Shown here in pieces: positions 16,695 to 24,682 of a stretch of 37,628 nucleotides of DNA (position 1 is its first letter; the number at the start of each line of letters is the position of its first letter). The notes beneath the pieces were generated by a model that saw only the letters and a list, made by a program, of their open reading frames with translations, was not told the origin of the DNA and ran no database searches. A program made the translations under genes and the position numbers. The DNA lies in IMG/VR virus record IMGVR_UViG_3300031952_001327, positions 1 through 37,628 of that record. One strand, written 5' to 3'. The stretch comes from a virus.

Positions 16695-17210
16695 ATGAAC
16701 AGTTGTTCAGATATACTTCGTTACGAAGCCCTTTGGACTGTGCGGCATCTTCGAGCTGGACAGGTTATTTGGCAGATCGAGGATAAGCCGAATCTTCTCA
16801 TGAATGAAGGCCAGAGAGCGATTCTTGAAACTTTCTTTCGAGACCGGGGAAGTAATTTCTTCGGAATGGTTGATTTTTGGATTGGTTTGTTCAGAGGAAC
16901 ATTGTCCAAAACATCAGTTCTTTCAACTGTTCCGAACGAACCCTCTGGAAACGGATATGCTCGGATAGAGGTGGAGAGATCCGCTGTAGGTTTTCCCACA
17001 ATCGAGCAAAATGATAGTGATTGGAGGGTGGTCTCAAAAGAGGTTGAGTTCGAAGCTTCCGGCGGGGATATCGGACCTGTTGGTGGTGCTTTTCTCTGCA
17101 CGTCAACAGATGCTACAGGTGTTCTAGTTGGTTCCTTGTCCTTCGGAATTGAGAGAACAATCAAGGCCGGAGACATCATGACATGCAAAATGAAGATCAA
17201 AGTCAAGTAA
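16695..17210 (+). CDS. Probable baseplate/tail structural protein, 171 aa
   Basis: TTG 16689 is in frame, but ATG 16695 with GGAGAG upstream is preferred. The N-terminal 65 residues (RYEALWTVRHLRAGQVIWQIEDKPNLLMNEGQRAILETFF) are a mixed segment seen by eye in small phage tail proteins near fibres, and the rest is beta-rich and ends SIERTIKAGDIMTCKMKIKVK-like. Beta-sandwich proteins in this place often link fibres to the baseplate. I recognise no precise family. It is coupled to the preceding gene by a short overlap region. Confidence 0.6.
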   Translation: MNSCSDILRYEALWTVRHLRAGQVIWQIEDKPNLLMNEGQRAILETFFRDRGSNFFGMVDFWIGLFRGTLSKTSVLSTVPNEPSGNGYARIEVERSAVGFPTIEQNDSDWRVVSKEVEFEASGGDIGPVGGAFLCTSTDATGVLVGSLSFGIERTIKAGDIMTCKMKIKVK

Positions 17211-17268
17211 GATAGAACAGTTCTGATAAAATTTCAGTTTCGTGGGTCGTATAATATTGAGGTGATTC

Positions 17269-18792
17269 ATGGCTCAGCCTGCAAATATGGTATGGGAAAT
17301 ACGAACAACAGGTGTGCAAACAAGTGGTAGTGGATTCGCTTGGGTGTCTCTTGTAAATGCCACGTATAAATGGACTAAATCAGGTAGTGGGACCAACGAA
17401 TATTATTGTCAGACTGCGGCCGGAGGTAACCCCGGTCTTACAGAAGCAAAGTGTTGCACTACTGATGGAACATTCAAACTCGACACTAATGGTACGTTGG
17501 GCACTCTGGCGGCGGGGGAATGGGATTGGGGAGATAATGATGCCTTGGGATACAGTACAGTTTATGTTCGATTAGATGATGATATTGATCCTGATTCGAA
17601 GAACTATCATTTTGTTCAAATTGGAGCACTTGGTGGTTACGATTATTCACAGCAGAATGTTCCTCAACTCTCACTCGCCAATGTAACTACCGATGCTACA
17701 GGTACTATACTTTCAACCGTTACTGGGGGTTCATTTACAGCTTTGATGTGCGCTAACGGGGCCTATATTACCGGCGGTGGAACGACACCGGGATGGTACG
17801 AGATAACAGTATTTACCAGCGGTACACAAGTAACGATTGATCGTAGTTGTGGGGCCAATAAAAATACAGTCACGGTAAATGTTGGTGGCGCTTTTAAGAT
17901 AGGCGGGTCGTTAGACAATGATTTCTGGGGGAGTACAGCAAAGACTGCTGGAAACAAGATTTTTATTAAGAATGGGGCTTATACATTAGGAGAAACTGTA
18001 AGTGTGGCTTCTAATGGTTTATTGGCTACCCCCATAATAGTAGAAGGTTACAATGTTATAAGAGGTGATGCACCCATTGGAGTTGACAGGCCATCTATTG
18101 AGTGCACAGCCAGCTATGCATGGGGTAATGCTGGTTACAATCACTGGGTCCATAAGAATTTGATTTTCTCGGGTTCGTTTACTACTGTTTTTAATTCAGG
18201 CGGTATAGGGTGGTGCGAGAACTGTAAATTTACTAATTCCTCCGGTACAGCAGATAGGATTGCAGCAAGTATTGGGAGTAATTATCATAATTTTATACAC
18301 TGTGAAGCCATATGTACCAATGGAAGGGCTATTACTAATGCGATTGGCGGGGTTGGGGTATTTGTTATCGGTTGTTATGTTCATGATAGTGTTACAGGTA
18401 TAATAGGTTGTCATGTAATTAACAGTGTAATAGATACTTGTTCTTCATTTGGAATAAGACCAGCACTGATTGCTATTGCCGCACTAATTTATGGAAATAC
18501 CATTTATAATTGTGGTGTTGCAATTTCTGAGTCTACAGTTAATTATATGGCTTTGAATAACATTATTTCCGGAAATACTACTGGTGCTTCAAGTACTACA
18601 CTTATTGGTTCGCAGTACTGCGATTATAACTGTTGGAACAATACTACAGATGTATCTAAAGTAAATAAAGGTCCAAACGATATAACTGGAGACCCGTTGT
18701 TGAATGCACCTGCTGGTGGAGATTTTACCCTTAAAACAGGGAGTCCATGTTTCAATGCTGGTTTAGAATTGGGCCCAATAGTAGGACTATAA
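17269..18792 (+). CDS. Right-handed beta-helix tailspike/fibre protein
   Basis: The 507-residue product is a candidate receptor-binding or glycan-cleaving spike. The middle and C-terminal halves (about residues 200-480) show irregular solenoid coils rich in Gly, Asn, Ile and Cys (NGAYTLGETVSVASNG, CYVHDSVTGIIGCHVINS, GNTIYNCGVAISES). The end (DPLLNAPAGGDFTLKTG, SPCFNAG) is the typical cap of pectate-lyase-like parallel beta-helix proteins. Catalytic residues cannot be assigned by eye. Codons are visibly more A/T-rich than in neighbours, suggesting acquisition from another source. The 58-base gap before it contains a small AGAACAGTTCT palindrome and a TATAATAT string; neither is convincing as a promoter. 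Confidence 0.8.
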   Translation: MAQPANMVWEIRTTGVQTSGSGFAWVSLVNATYKWTKSGSGTNEYYCQTAAGGNPGLTEAKCCTTDGTFKLDTNGTLGTLAAGEWDWGDNDALGYSTVYVRLDDDIDPDSKNYHFVQIGALGGYDYSQQNVPQLSLANVTTDATGTILSTVTGGSFTALMCANGAYITGGGTTPGWYEITVFTSGTQVTIDRSCGANKNTVTVNVGGAFKIGGSLDNDFWGSTAKTAGNKIFIKNGAYTLGETVSVASNGLLATPIIVEGYNVIRGDAPIGVDRPSIECTASYAWGNAGYNHWVHKNLIFSGSFTTVFNSGGIGWCENCKFTNSSGTADRIAASIGSNYHNFIHCEAICTNGRAITNAIGGVGVFVIGCYVHDSVTGIIGCHVINSVIDTCSSFGIRPALIAIAALIYGNTIYNCGVAISESTVNYMALNNIISGNTTGASSTTLIGSQYCDYNCWNNTTDVSKVNKGPNDITGDPLLNAPAGGDFTLKTGSPCFNAGLELGPIVGL

Positions 18793-18793
18793 T

Positions 18794-19204
18794 ATGTCAC
18801 AGTATTTTGTAAATATAGGTCCATATCAATCAAAGTCTGCCGGATCGGACTATAAGGTTAATATTGGTCCATATCAAGGAGAACTCCCAGCAGGATCTCC
18901 ACCAAACATAACTTCTCAATCTGGTGATAAGGTTGCTTTGAATGGCACCGAAGTAACTCTTTTTGTTGTAGCAACTGGTTCCCCAACGCCGACTTACCAG
19001 TGGTATAGGAACAGTGTTTTGATATCAGGAGCAACATCCAGTACATACGTATTCTTTCCGACTTTTTCTGATGTTGGATCGTATACCTGTACAGCAACAA
19101 ATGCTGCTGGGTCAGATATCTCCGATCCTATCGAAGTTGCTGTTGTTTCTAATTCGTATAGATACAATGCTTTTCTCCTTCCTTTGGACCCCGATAGGAG
19201 CTGA
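18794..19204 (+). CDS. Ig-like domain decoration/adhesion protein
   Basis: The 136-residue product has one immunoglobulin-like (I-set) domain at about residues 38-118: PTYQWYRNSVLISGATSSTY and FSDVGSYTCTATNAAGS are diagnostic, with the Trp and Cys of the core. Phage Ig-like domains usually bind weakly to cell-surface carbohydrate. The N-terminus carries two copies of NIGPYQ sixteen residues apart, possibly an attachment element. Composition resembles the upstream beta-helix gene, which it nearly abuts, so both may have arrived together. The end overlaps the next ATG. Confidence 0.85.
   Translation: MSQYFVNIGPYQSKSAGSDYKVNIGPYQGELPAGSPPNITSQSGDKVALNGTEVTLFVVATGSPTPTYQWYRNSVLISGATSSTYVFFPTFSDVGSYTCTATNAAGSDISDPIEVAVVSNSYRYNAFLLPLDPDRS
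18812..18877 (+). repeat. Imperfect 18-bp direct repeats encoding NIGPYQ
   Basis: Copies at 18812-18829 and 18860-18877 differ by one base and are 48 bases (16 codons) apart in the Ig-protein gene. They define a duplicated N-terminal unit, perhaps binding to the trimeric spike or baseplate. Confidence 0.75.
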
Positions 19205-19206
19205 TG

Positions 19207-20451
19207 ATGGCAACAACTTGGTATCTTGATGAAGGATTCTATCTTGACCAAGATGAACTGGCGGTTATAGAGGGGACCGTGGAGTTCGAGGCGGAGGTCG
19301 TATACAAACATCGACCTTTTGAGAATCTTGAAATGGTCATTGAAGTTGAACTGGACATCAGTGTTGTTCATGCTGTTCCTCTTGATCTACTGCCCCTGAT
19401 TCCAGAGAAGTTTCGAGATTCTGCGATTCTTCAAGCTTTTGTTGATGAAGCAGAGATTCAGTTTGGGGACTTCCTGACCAAGGTTCGAGATATCGTTCTC
19501 CTTCTAAGTCCTAATACTGTGTCCTCAATGACGTACCTTCGGTATCTGGGCGCATTGATTGGTGTTACGTTTCCTCCAGAAGATGAGTCCTCCGAAGGTG
19601 AGATTAGAAAAATCTTATCACAAGCTATCGATTGGTACAAAATTAAAGGAACGTACGAATCTGTACAGATTATCGCACTAACACAGTCTTATTCTGTGGA
19701 CCTTTTCGATATGTATACAGATGACTACGCAACATTCCTTCTGACTGATTGGTTTGTTGGTGAGGAGAATGAGAATCCTCCTGGTCTTGGGCCAGCGTAC
19801 TATAAAAGTCCGCATTTTGGTGTTCAGGTGAGTCTGAATCAGAAGTATGTTGTTGGTTCTCAAGACCATCTCTGGTCCAAGGACTTTTTAGATAATTTCG
19901 CACAACAGCTGGAGGACACACGCCCTGTTCACACAGTTCCACACTATATCCTTCTTCTTAACCCCAAGACGGATGAGTATGGACATGTGATTGAAGTCGA
20001 TGGGGGCATCAAGGCCAGAGTAACGTTGAACTGGCAGTATGGTACTAAGTATTTTGACGCTGTCAAAAGTGGTCATATTTGGACATTTGATTCTGGTCTG
20101 ATGACATTTGATAGTTCGGCAGAGGTGATCATTAGGAGTATAACACAGTGGGTACTAGGGACAGGGAACTACCCTTCGCATATTGACACTTCTGCAGGTC
20201 CTAGTATTGATCATCCTGTTCTTACAGGTTCAATAGATCTAGATGATATTGTGATTGATAGCGAGAAGTATCAATTTGAGTTCATCGTTCCGAAATCCAC
20301 AGTCCAGAGCGGTCTATCTGAACTAGGTTTGTATATACCAGGTGTACCAACTCTGGTTTTTGTAGCAACCTTCCCGAAAGTTGATCTTGATGGTCGTGTG
20401 GAGTTTCGAGTCTGTGTGCAAGTCTATAAGCGAGATTTGTCAACAGAGTAA
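19207..20451 (+). CDS. gpI-like tail protein (Tail_P2_I-type) with C-terminal extension
   Basis: Two adjacent ATGs, 19204 and 19207, are possible; TAGGAG at 19195-19200 favours the second (414 residues). Residues about 55-155 fit the P2 gpI pattern: SAILQAFVDEAEIQFGDFL, SSMTYLRYLGALIGVTFPPE, then IRKILSQAIDWYKIKGTYES, where the K-G-T element is the family signature. gpI proteins bridge gpJ/gp6 to the tail fibre. The remaining part is a beta-rich extension, with VHTVPHYILLLNP and a terminal fibre-docking-like domain. In P2-like order gpI directly follows gpJ; here a spike and an Ig gene have been inserted between them. Confidence 0.8.
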   Translation: MATTWYLDEGFYLDQDELAVIEGTVEFEAEVVYKHRPFENLEMVIEVELDISVVHAVPLDLLPLIPEKFRDSAILQAFVDEAEIQFGDFLTKVRDIVLLLSPNTVSSMTYLRYLGALIGVTFPPEDESSEGEIRKILSQAIDWYKIKGTYESVQIIALTQSYSVDLFDMYTDDYATFLLTDWFVGEENENPPGLGPAYYKSPHFGVQVSLNQKYVVGSQDHLWSKDFLDNFAQQLEDTRPVHTVPHYILLLNPKTDEYGHVIEVDGGIKARVTLNWQYGTKYFDAVKSGHIWTFDSGLMTFDSSAEVIIRSITQWVLGTGNYPSHIDTSAGPSIDHPVLTGSIDLDDIVIDSEKYQFEFIVPKSTVQSGLSELGLYIPGVPTLVFVATFPKVDLDGRVEFRVCVQVYKRDLSTE

Positions 20452-20464
20452 GGAGAAGTAGAAA

Positions 20465-21742
20465 ATGCCAGTGAATGTTGGTGGACAAACGATCAGCTTG
20501 AAGTATGGTTCCCCCGGGAACTCTGCTGAGATTAACGAGAGATTTCTCAGCATTCGGTCTGTAGGTATCTATACAGGCGGACTTCTTACGGTCAGCGATG
20601 GATCTCATGCTACTATCAGTCCTTTGGTCTGTGAGATCAACGATGGGACACACCAAGTCCGTATTCAGACTACGATTAACGTGACCCTGGCTGTAGCTTC
20701 TGCAAGTCCATATGTTGTACTTAGATGGTCATACACAGGAGATACTGCTGATTACATGGAGCTCTTGGCAGTGGCCTCTGGTTCGGTTGTATCAGCGACG
20801 GATGTGGTCATAGGAAAGTGTGTGTTCACCGCAGGGTCCCTCACAGGATTTGATTACGGGGATTCAACCTTCTCTCGGACAGTGCCGTCAACACATGATT
20901 TGTATCTAAAAGTGGTGCCTAGTGTTGGAACCACACTAAAAGCTTTGGTCATGCCAGGATGGATACAGGCACAGCAAGTGAAACATTTTGTCCCGATGCA
21001 AGAGACAAGTGCTCTTGTTCCACCTGTAACTCATCCAAAGATTTATCTAGTGATTGTTGATGAAGCTGGTACCATCTCGATTGATAGTACTGGAACTGAG
21101 GCAGCAACACCTGTAGCTCCAGATTATATCAGTCGCCACGTTCTTGCTGAGATCACACTATCTCCTGGGGACACTTCAATCACTTCTGATAAGATTCAAG
21201 ATGTCCGAATGTTCTTAACTAGACACTCTCCAGATCCAGACGAAATCACGATTACAACAGATGTTTCTGGTCAACTGAAAGTTGTTGATCCTGTGTATCT
21301 AGTTCTTCAGGACGATAACGAGCAGGCCGTAAATCAGGTGAACTGGACGAAGTTGGTATTCGATACCCAGATAAAAACTTCAGGTATAGGGCAGACCTCT
21401 GGTGTTATTACTCTTCCAGCTGGAAAACTCTATGTTATGTCCTATTCAATCACATTTATGGGTCTACTTATAGGGAACTGTAATCTTGCTGTTGAATCAA
21501 GATTTCGAGTTCTGAGCGGGGATATTTCTTGGGGTTTTGACAACAGTTCTAACAATGTTTCCTGGCAACGAATTCTCCAGTTCGGCACCTCGTTGCCCAC
21601 CTTTCACGATAGCTTATCTGGTACGTATATTATCCTTCCTGCTACTAACACACAGATTCAACTCGAAGTAAAAACAATACAGAGTTCTGTGATCTTGTCT
21701 GGACGTGTTACAAACTGTTCAGTGTCCATTTTCAGTCGATAA
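20465..21742 (+). CDS. Tail fibre/baseplate fibre-linker protein, paralogue A
   Basis: The 425-residue product and the next gene share an ordered set of motifs, though they have diverged: SVGIYTGG versus PTGIYLGG, PYVVLRWSYT versus PYLVLRWAHT, DVVIGKCVFTAGSLTGFDY versus DLVIGKMTFTGAALTGFDY, and RHVLAEITLSPGDTSITSDKIQDVR versus its counterpart. This N-terminal module of about 250 residues seems to be a virion-attachment or fibre-shaft domain. The unique C-terminus (from about residue 270) is beta-rich and looks like a small receptor-binding or collar domain (WTKLVFDTQIKTSGIG). Strong AAGGAG site. Position after gpI is standard for fibres. Confidence 0.75.
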   Translation: MPVNVGGQTISLKYGSPGNSAEINERFLSIRSVGIYTGGLLTVSDGSHATISPLVCEINDGTHQVRIQTTINVTLAVASASPYVVLRWSYTGDTADYMELLAVASGSVVSATDVVIGKCVFTAGSLTGFDYGDSTFSRTVPSTHDLYLKVVPSVGTTLKALVMPGWIQAQQVKHFVPMQETSALVPPVTHPKIYLVIVDEAGTISIDSTGTEAATPVAPDYISRHVLAEITLSPGDTSITSDKIQDVRMFLTRHSPDPDEITITTDVSGQLKVVDPVYLVLQDDNEQAVNQVNWTKLVFDTQIKTSGIGQTSGVITLPAGKLYVMSYSITFMGLLIGNCNLAVESRFRVLSGDISWGFDNSSNNVSWQRILQFGTSLPTFHDSLSGTYIILPATNTQIQLEVKTIQSSVILSGRVTNCSVSIFSR

Positions 21743-21753
21743 CGGAGAAAAAC

Positions 21754-22905
21754 ATGGGAACAACGAATCATGGTACCCAAAGTATTACATTTCAGTACTT
21801 TCTGGAGGCAACATCTGAGAACTTTGGAAAGCTGAGCATGGATGTTATCCCAACTGGGATCTACTTAGGCGGACGTGCAGAGATCCTAGGCGACTCATCT
21901 CTACAAATCAGGCCTTTTGTTATTGCGATCCGGGATGCTACGAATCAGGTTATCGTACGGTCAGCTGTTAACGCAGTCTTGACCACTGGAGTTCTAGATT
22001 CTGGAGGAGTGTCCTCAGCAACTCCGTACCTCGTGCTTCGATGGGCCCATACAAGTTCAACGGCGAACTATGTGGGAATACACGCGATTGCTTCGTTGTC
22101 CGATCGTCAGCAGTACGATCTAGTTATTGGGAAGATGACGTTCACCGGAGCAGCTCTTACAGGGTTTGACTACACGGATAGATCAAATCCACGTAGTTCA
22201 GATGTAGCATTTCGAGTTGAGCCCACGGCCACGCCTAGTATGAGTTTGATTGTCCATGGTGGACGGGTCCCTGTAGGAAGCTCTAACTATTTAGTTCAGA
22301 ACATGCAAATCGGGCCTTTTGCACTGCCCGCAGCTCCGTTCTCAAGGATTGATCTGGTGTACATACCTACCACAGGGGTGTTAACAATCCTTCAAGGTAC
22401 ACCAGCTGTTACTCCTTTGGTTCCTGACTATGGTGGTCGATTAGTTCTTGCTGAGGTGCGAGTAGTCAATGGTGATACTGCGATCACTTGGGATCGGATC
22501 ACAGATGTACGACCTTCTATTTGGCCAATTGTTATCCCTGATGAGACAACGATTCGCAGAAACACCACTACAGGACAACTTGAAGCAGTTTCTTCAGCCG
22601 GATCAATGTTTGGATCCTGGACGAATCTGGATAGTTTAGGTAACTCACTTGTAGCTGGCAGTGTTTATAAAGCTACATTAGACGGGTTCGTATGCGCCAC
22701 GACAGTCAATGGCGCTACACTGATTTCCGGTTATACGGATGGCTCGAATCCTCCGACGACTCTGCGCGTCACCAACTACGGCAACGGCGCGGCGCCGCCC
22801 GTCTCGATCACCATGCCAGTGAAGAAGAGCGACTACTGGAAAGTCACTGGAGCAATAACTGTTTACTGGTTACCTTTTGGTAGTGGTCAGTGTGTAAAAC
22901 AGTAG
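21754..22905 (+). CDS. Tail fibre protein, paralogue B, with a divergent C-terminal tip
   Basis: The 383-residue product repeats the N-terminal module of the preceding gene and then switches to a different tip. From about residue 310 the sequence is VCATTVNGATLISGYTDGSN, PPTTLRVTNYGNGAAPPVSI, with a terminal KKSDYWKVTGAITVYWLPFG, a short beta-sandwich-like tip seen at the ends of fibre proteins. Codons in this tip are strikingly GC-rich (about 22738-22830), unlike the rest of the gene, suggesting tip exchange. It is the last structural gene before the carbohydrate cassette. Confidence 0.75.
   Translation: MGTTNHGTQSITFQYFLEATSENFGKLSMDVIPTGIYLGGRAEILGDSSLQIRPFVIAIRDATNQVIVRSAVNAVLTTGVLDSGGVSSATPYLVLRWAHTSSTANYVGIHAIASLSDRQQYDLVIGKMTFTGAALTGFDYTDRSNPRSSDVAFRVEPTATPSMSLIVHGGRVPVGSSNYLVQNMQIGPFALPAAPFSRIDLVYIPTTGVLTILQGTPAVTPLVPDYGGRLVLAEVRVVNGDTAITWDRITDVRPSIWPIVIPDETTIRRNTTTGQLEAVSSAGSMFGSWTNLDSLGNSLVAGSVYKATLDGFVCATTVNGATLISGYTDGSNPPTTLRVTNYGNGAAPPVSITMPVKKSDYWKVTGAITVYWLPFGSGQCVKQ
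22738..22830 (+). other. GC-rich patch in the fibre tip
   Basis: A short run of GC-ending codons, including GCG-GCG-CCG-CCC, within a gene otherwise using A/T-ending codons. It coincides with the likely receptor-contacting C-terminus and may mark recombination with a foreign fibre gene. Confidence 0.7.
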
Positions 22906-22960
22906 ATTAGATGGTGCTACTGTGGGCCTGTTCATTCCTCCACAAAACAAGGGGGGTTCC

Positions 22961-23674
22961 GTGCTGAAGGTACATACTGTGTCCGCCCCAATGTTGGCTA
23001 CAAACATTACTGGTGTACTGTTTTCTGGTTGTTGGGAAGGGCAGACATGTTTTATTTTAGGAGGAGGGCCCACCCTTGAAGGATTCAACTATCAGTGGCT
23101 ACAAGGACAGAAGGTCATCGGTATTAACAAAACCTTCTCAGTCTACCCGGCAACTGTGAACTACTCGATGGACTATAATTTCTTTGACCTGGTACAGTTT
23201 ACAGCAGCTGATCCAAGGTCGAAGAACCACCCTCTCTACGTATCTTGGATGGCATACACTGGTATCAAAGTTTTCCTTCATCATGGTGAGAAGGATCGAT
23301 TTGCTCAAGGAATCCATTATGTGAATGAGCTTCGAGAGAAGGGAATCAGCTTCGATCTTAACAAAGGAATCTACCCAGGAAACAACTCAGGTTGTGGGGC
23401 TCTGATGCTCGCAGTAGCTCTCGGGTGTAAAAAGATTGGTCTGCTTGGGTATGACTTCAAGGTCCAAGGAAAGAAAACTCACTGGCACGAAGGATACGGG
23501 TATTCTCTTGAGGATGTTGTGAGGAGTCTTAAGGACTTTCAACAGAAAATTGATGAGATTGGTCCTGATATTCTTGAGATGGGAATACAAGTTGTGAACT
23601 TGAGTCCAGATAGTGCTCTTCAGAGCTTTCCTCGTTCAGATATTCGAACCTTCCTTGAACAGTATAATCAATAA
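22961..23674 (+). CDS. MptE/Maf-like (DUF115) glycosyltransferase-type protein, copy 1
   Basis: GTG 22961 with AAGGGGGG just upstream is preferred over GTG 22922, which lacks a site (237 residues). CFILGGGPTLEGFNY at the start is the nucleotide-binding G-G-G-P-[ST]-L motif of the DUF115/MptE/Maf-like fold; it is followed by KVIGINKTF and a central SGCGALMLAVALGCKKIGLL then GYDFK, which match the S/G-A-L-x-L-A...L-G...I-x-L-x-G-x-D pattern of this group. Maf proteins transfer nonulosonic acids to flagellin in the cytoplasm; related folds include GT42-like sialyltransferases. The exact donor is unknown. A paralogue lies 330 bases downstream. Confidence 0.75.
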   Translation: MLKVHTVSAPMLATNITGVLFSGCWEGQTCFILGGGPTLEGFNYQWLQGQKVIGINKTFSVYPATVNYSMDYNFFDLVQFTAADPRSKNHPLYVSWMAYTGIKVFLHHGEKDRFAQGIHYVNELREKGISFDLNKGIYPGNNSGCGALMLAVALGCKKIGLLGYDFKVQGKKTHWHEGYGYSLEDVVRSLKDFQQKIDEIGPDILEMGIQVVNLSPDSALQSFPRSDIRTFLEQYNQ

Positions 23675-23683
23675 AGGATCTCC

Positions 23684-23905
23684 ATGTGGTCATGGTTACA
23701 AATGTGCGATATTCTGGGCAGTGTACTGATACTTCTTGGACTGTGGAACGAATCAAGAGATCGGCGTTGGTGGCTCGTCTACTGCGCAGGATCAGGTTTC
23801 TTTTTGTATGTTGTTATTTCCAAAGGACTGGTCGGTCTGACGATCATGGGTCTCGCAACACTAGTTACAGGACTGAGAAATTCAAGAAAGAAATCAAAGG
23901 TATGA
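23684..23905 (+). CDS. Small membrane protein, 73 aa
   Basis: The ATG follows AAAGGAT. Two hydrophobic segments, about residues 7-21 (MCDILGSVLILLGLW) and 31-62 (WWLVYCAGSGFFLYVV, GLVGLTIMGLATLVTGL), suggest two or three membrane spans with a basic C-terminal tail (NSRKKSKV). Its stop overlaps the next ATG as ATGA. It lies between two DUF115-type genes and could anchor or recruit a glycosyltransferase to the membrane; that is inference. No family recognised. Confidence 0.7.
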   Translation: MWSWLQMCDILGSVLILLGLWNESRDRRWWLVYCAGSGFFLYVVISKGLVGLTIMGLATLVTGLRNSRKKSKV

Positions 23906-24012
23906 GTTTCAAAAGACATACAAGAGGACCCGATCCGTGTAAACTATGTGGGAAAGCTCACAAGAACGGAATGCAAAAGATTTGGGGCTTTTCGAGGAGT
24001 AGCTTTGGATAA
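23902..24012 (+). CDS. Micro-ORF with CxxC knuckle, 36 aa
   Basis: ATG 23902 overlaps the preceding TGA as ATGA. The product, GPDPCKLCGKAHKNGMQKI in its centre, has CKLCG followed by a His, a half zinc-knuckle pattern. Its stop (24010-24012) lies just after a GAGGAG-led TTG (24005) that could start the next gene, so both junctions look like translational coupling. It may be a small regulatory or zinc-binding peptide, or a leader; the alternative is chance. Confidence 0.45.
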   Translation: MSFKRHTRGPDPCKLCGKAHKNGMQKIWGFSRSSFG

Positions 24013-24682
24013 TTCTGTGTTTATTGTCGGGGGTGGTCCCTCGCTAACAGGATTCAATTTCCATGTCCTTGATGGAAAAGATACTATCGCTATCAATCAA
24101 TCTCTCTTTCGGTTGCCCTCCGCAAAATTCTTTTGCACAATGGACTACACATGGAGGCTTCATCTTGATGAATCGAAAGAGAGGGAGCATAAACAAACAT
24201 TCCTGAAGCACTCAGCGCGTAAGATTTTTGTAGTAGGATTTGCCAAGCCACGTTTAGTGGTTCACGGAGATCGGTGTATCGAAGATGCGGATCATCGGTT
24301 GAAGTACGACCTTTCTGATTTCAATCAAGTCGCATACTGCAATGGATATGGAGGAGTTGGAACCACCTGGGAGGACTTTCGGGTTGGCAGTGAATCAGGA
24401 TACGCAGGTCTCCAATTAGCAGTTCTACTTGGATATACTAAGATCTATCTCCTTGGTTTCGATTTCAAGATAACTCCATACCAAACTCACTTTCATCAAG
24501 ATTACTTGTCAAGAGATCCTGTAGAGTTCATGCGTCGTCTTGATGAGTACTACACACCATATCCTAACGCAATCTTTCAGATCCGGCAGATGGGGATTGA
24601 GATTTTCAGTGGTTCTGCTATTAGCAGACTGAACCATCACTTGTTGTATGTTGACGTAGAGAATCCCACATGCCAACACTAG
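24005..24682 (+). CDS. MptE/Maf-like (DUF115) glycosyltransferase-type protein, copy 2
   Basis: TTG 24005 with GAGGAG at 23994-23999 gives 225 residues that start close to the nucleotide motif, as in copy 1; GTG 23948 (244 residues) is the longer alternative. SVFIVGGGPSLTGFNFHVL, DTIAINQSLFRLP, SGYAGLQLAVLLGYTKIYLL, then GFDFK correspond to the same elements as copy 1. A THFHQDY segment matches the THWHEGY of copy 1, so the His pair may be functional. The two copies differ greatly outside the motifs, implying different acceptors or donors. The end overlaps the next gene. Confidence 0.75.
   Translation: MDNSVFIVGGGPSLTGFNFHVLDGKDTIAINQSLFRLPSAKFFCTMDYTWRLHLDESKEREHKQTFLKHSARKIFVVGFAKPRLVVHGDRCIEDADHRLKYDLSDFNQVAYCNGYGGVGTTWEDFRVGSESGYAGLQLAVLLGYTKIYLLGFDFKITPYQTHFHQDYLSRDPVEFMRRLDEYYTPYPNAIFQIRQMGIEIFSGSAISRLNHHLLYVDVENPTCQH

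Noticed and set aside
16721-17206. 161-codon open frame on the minus strand
   Set aside because: It is antisense to the 171-aa structural protein and Ser/Pro-rich with no family look; the + strand frame fits the operon.
17250-17257. TATAATAT string before the beta-helix gene, as a promoter
   Set aside because: No good -35 box at the right distance, and the start site would fall on or beyond the ribosome-binding site; similar strings at 8429 and 18789 overlap start codons, so they look incidental.
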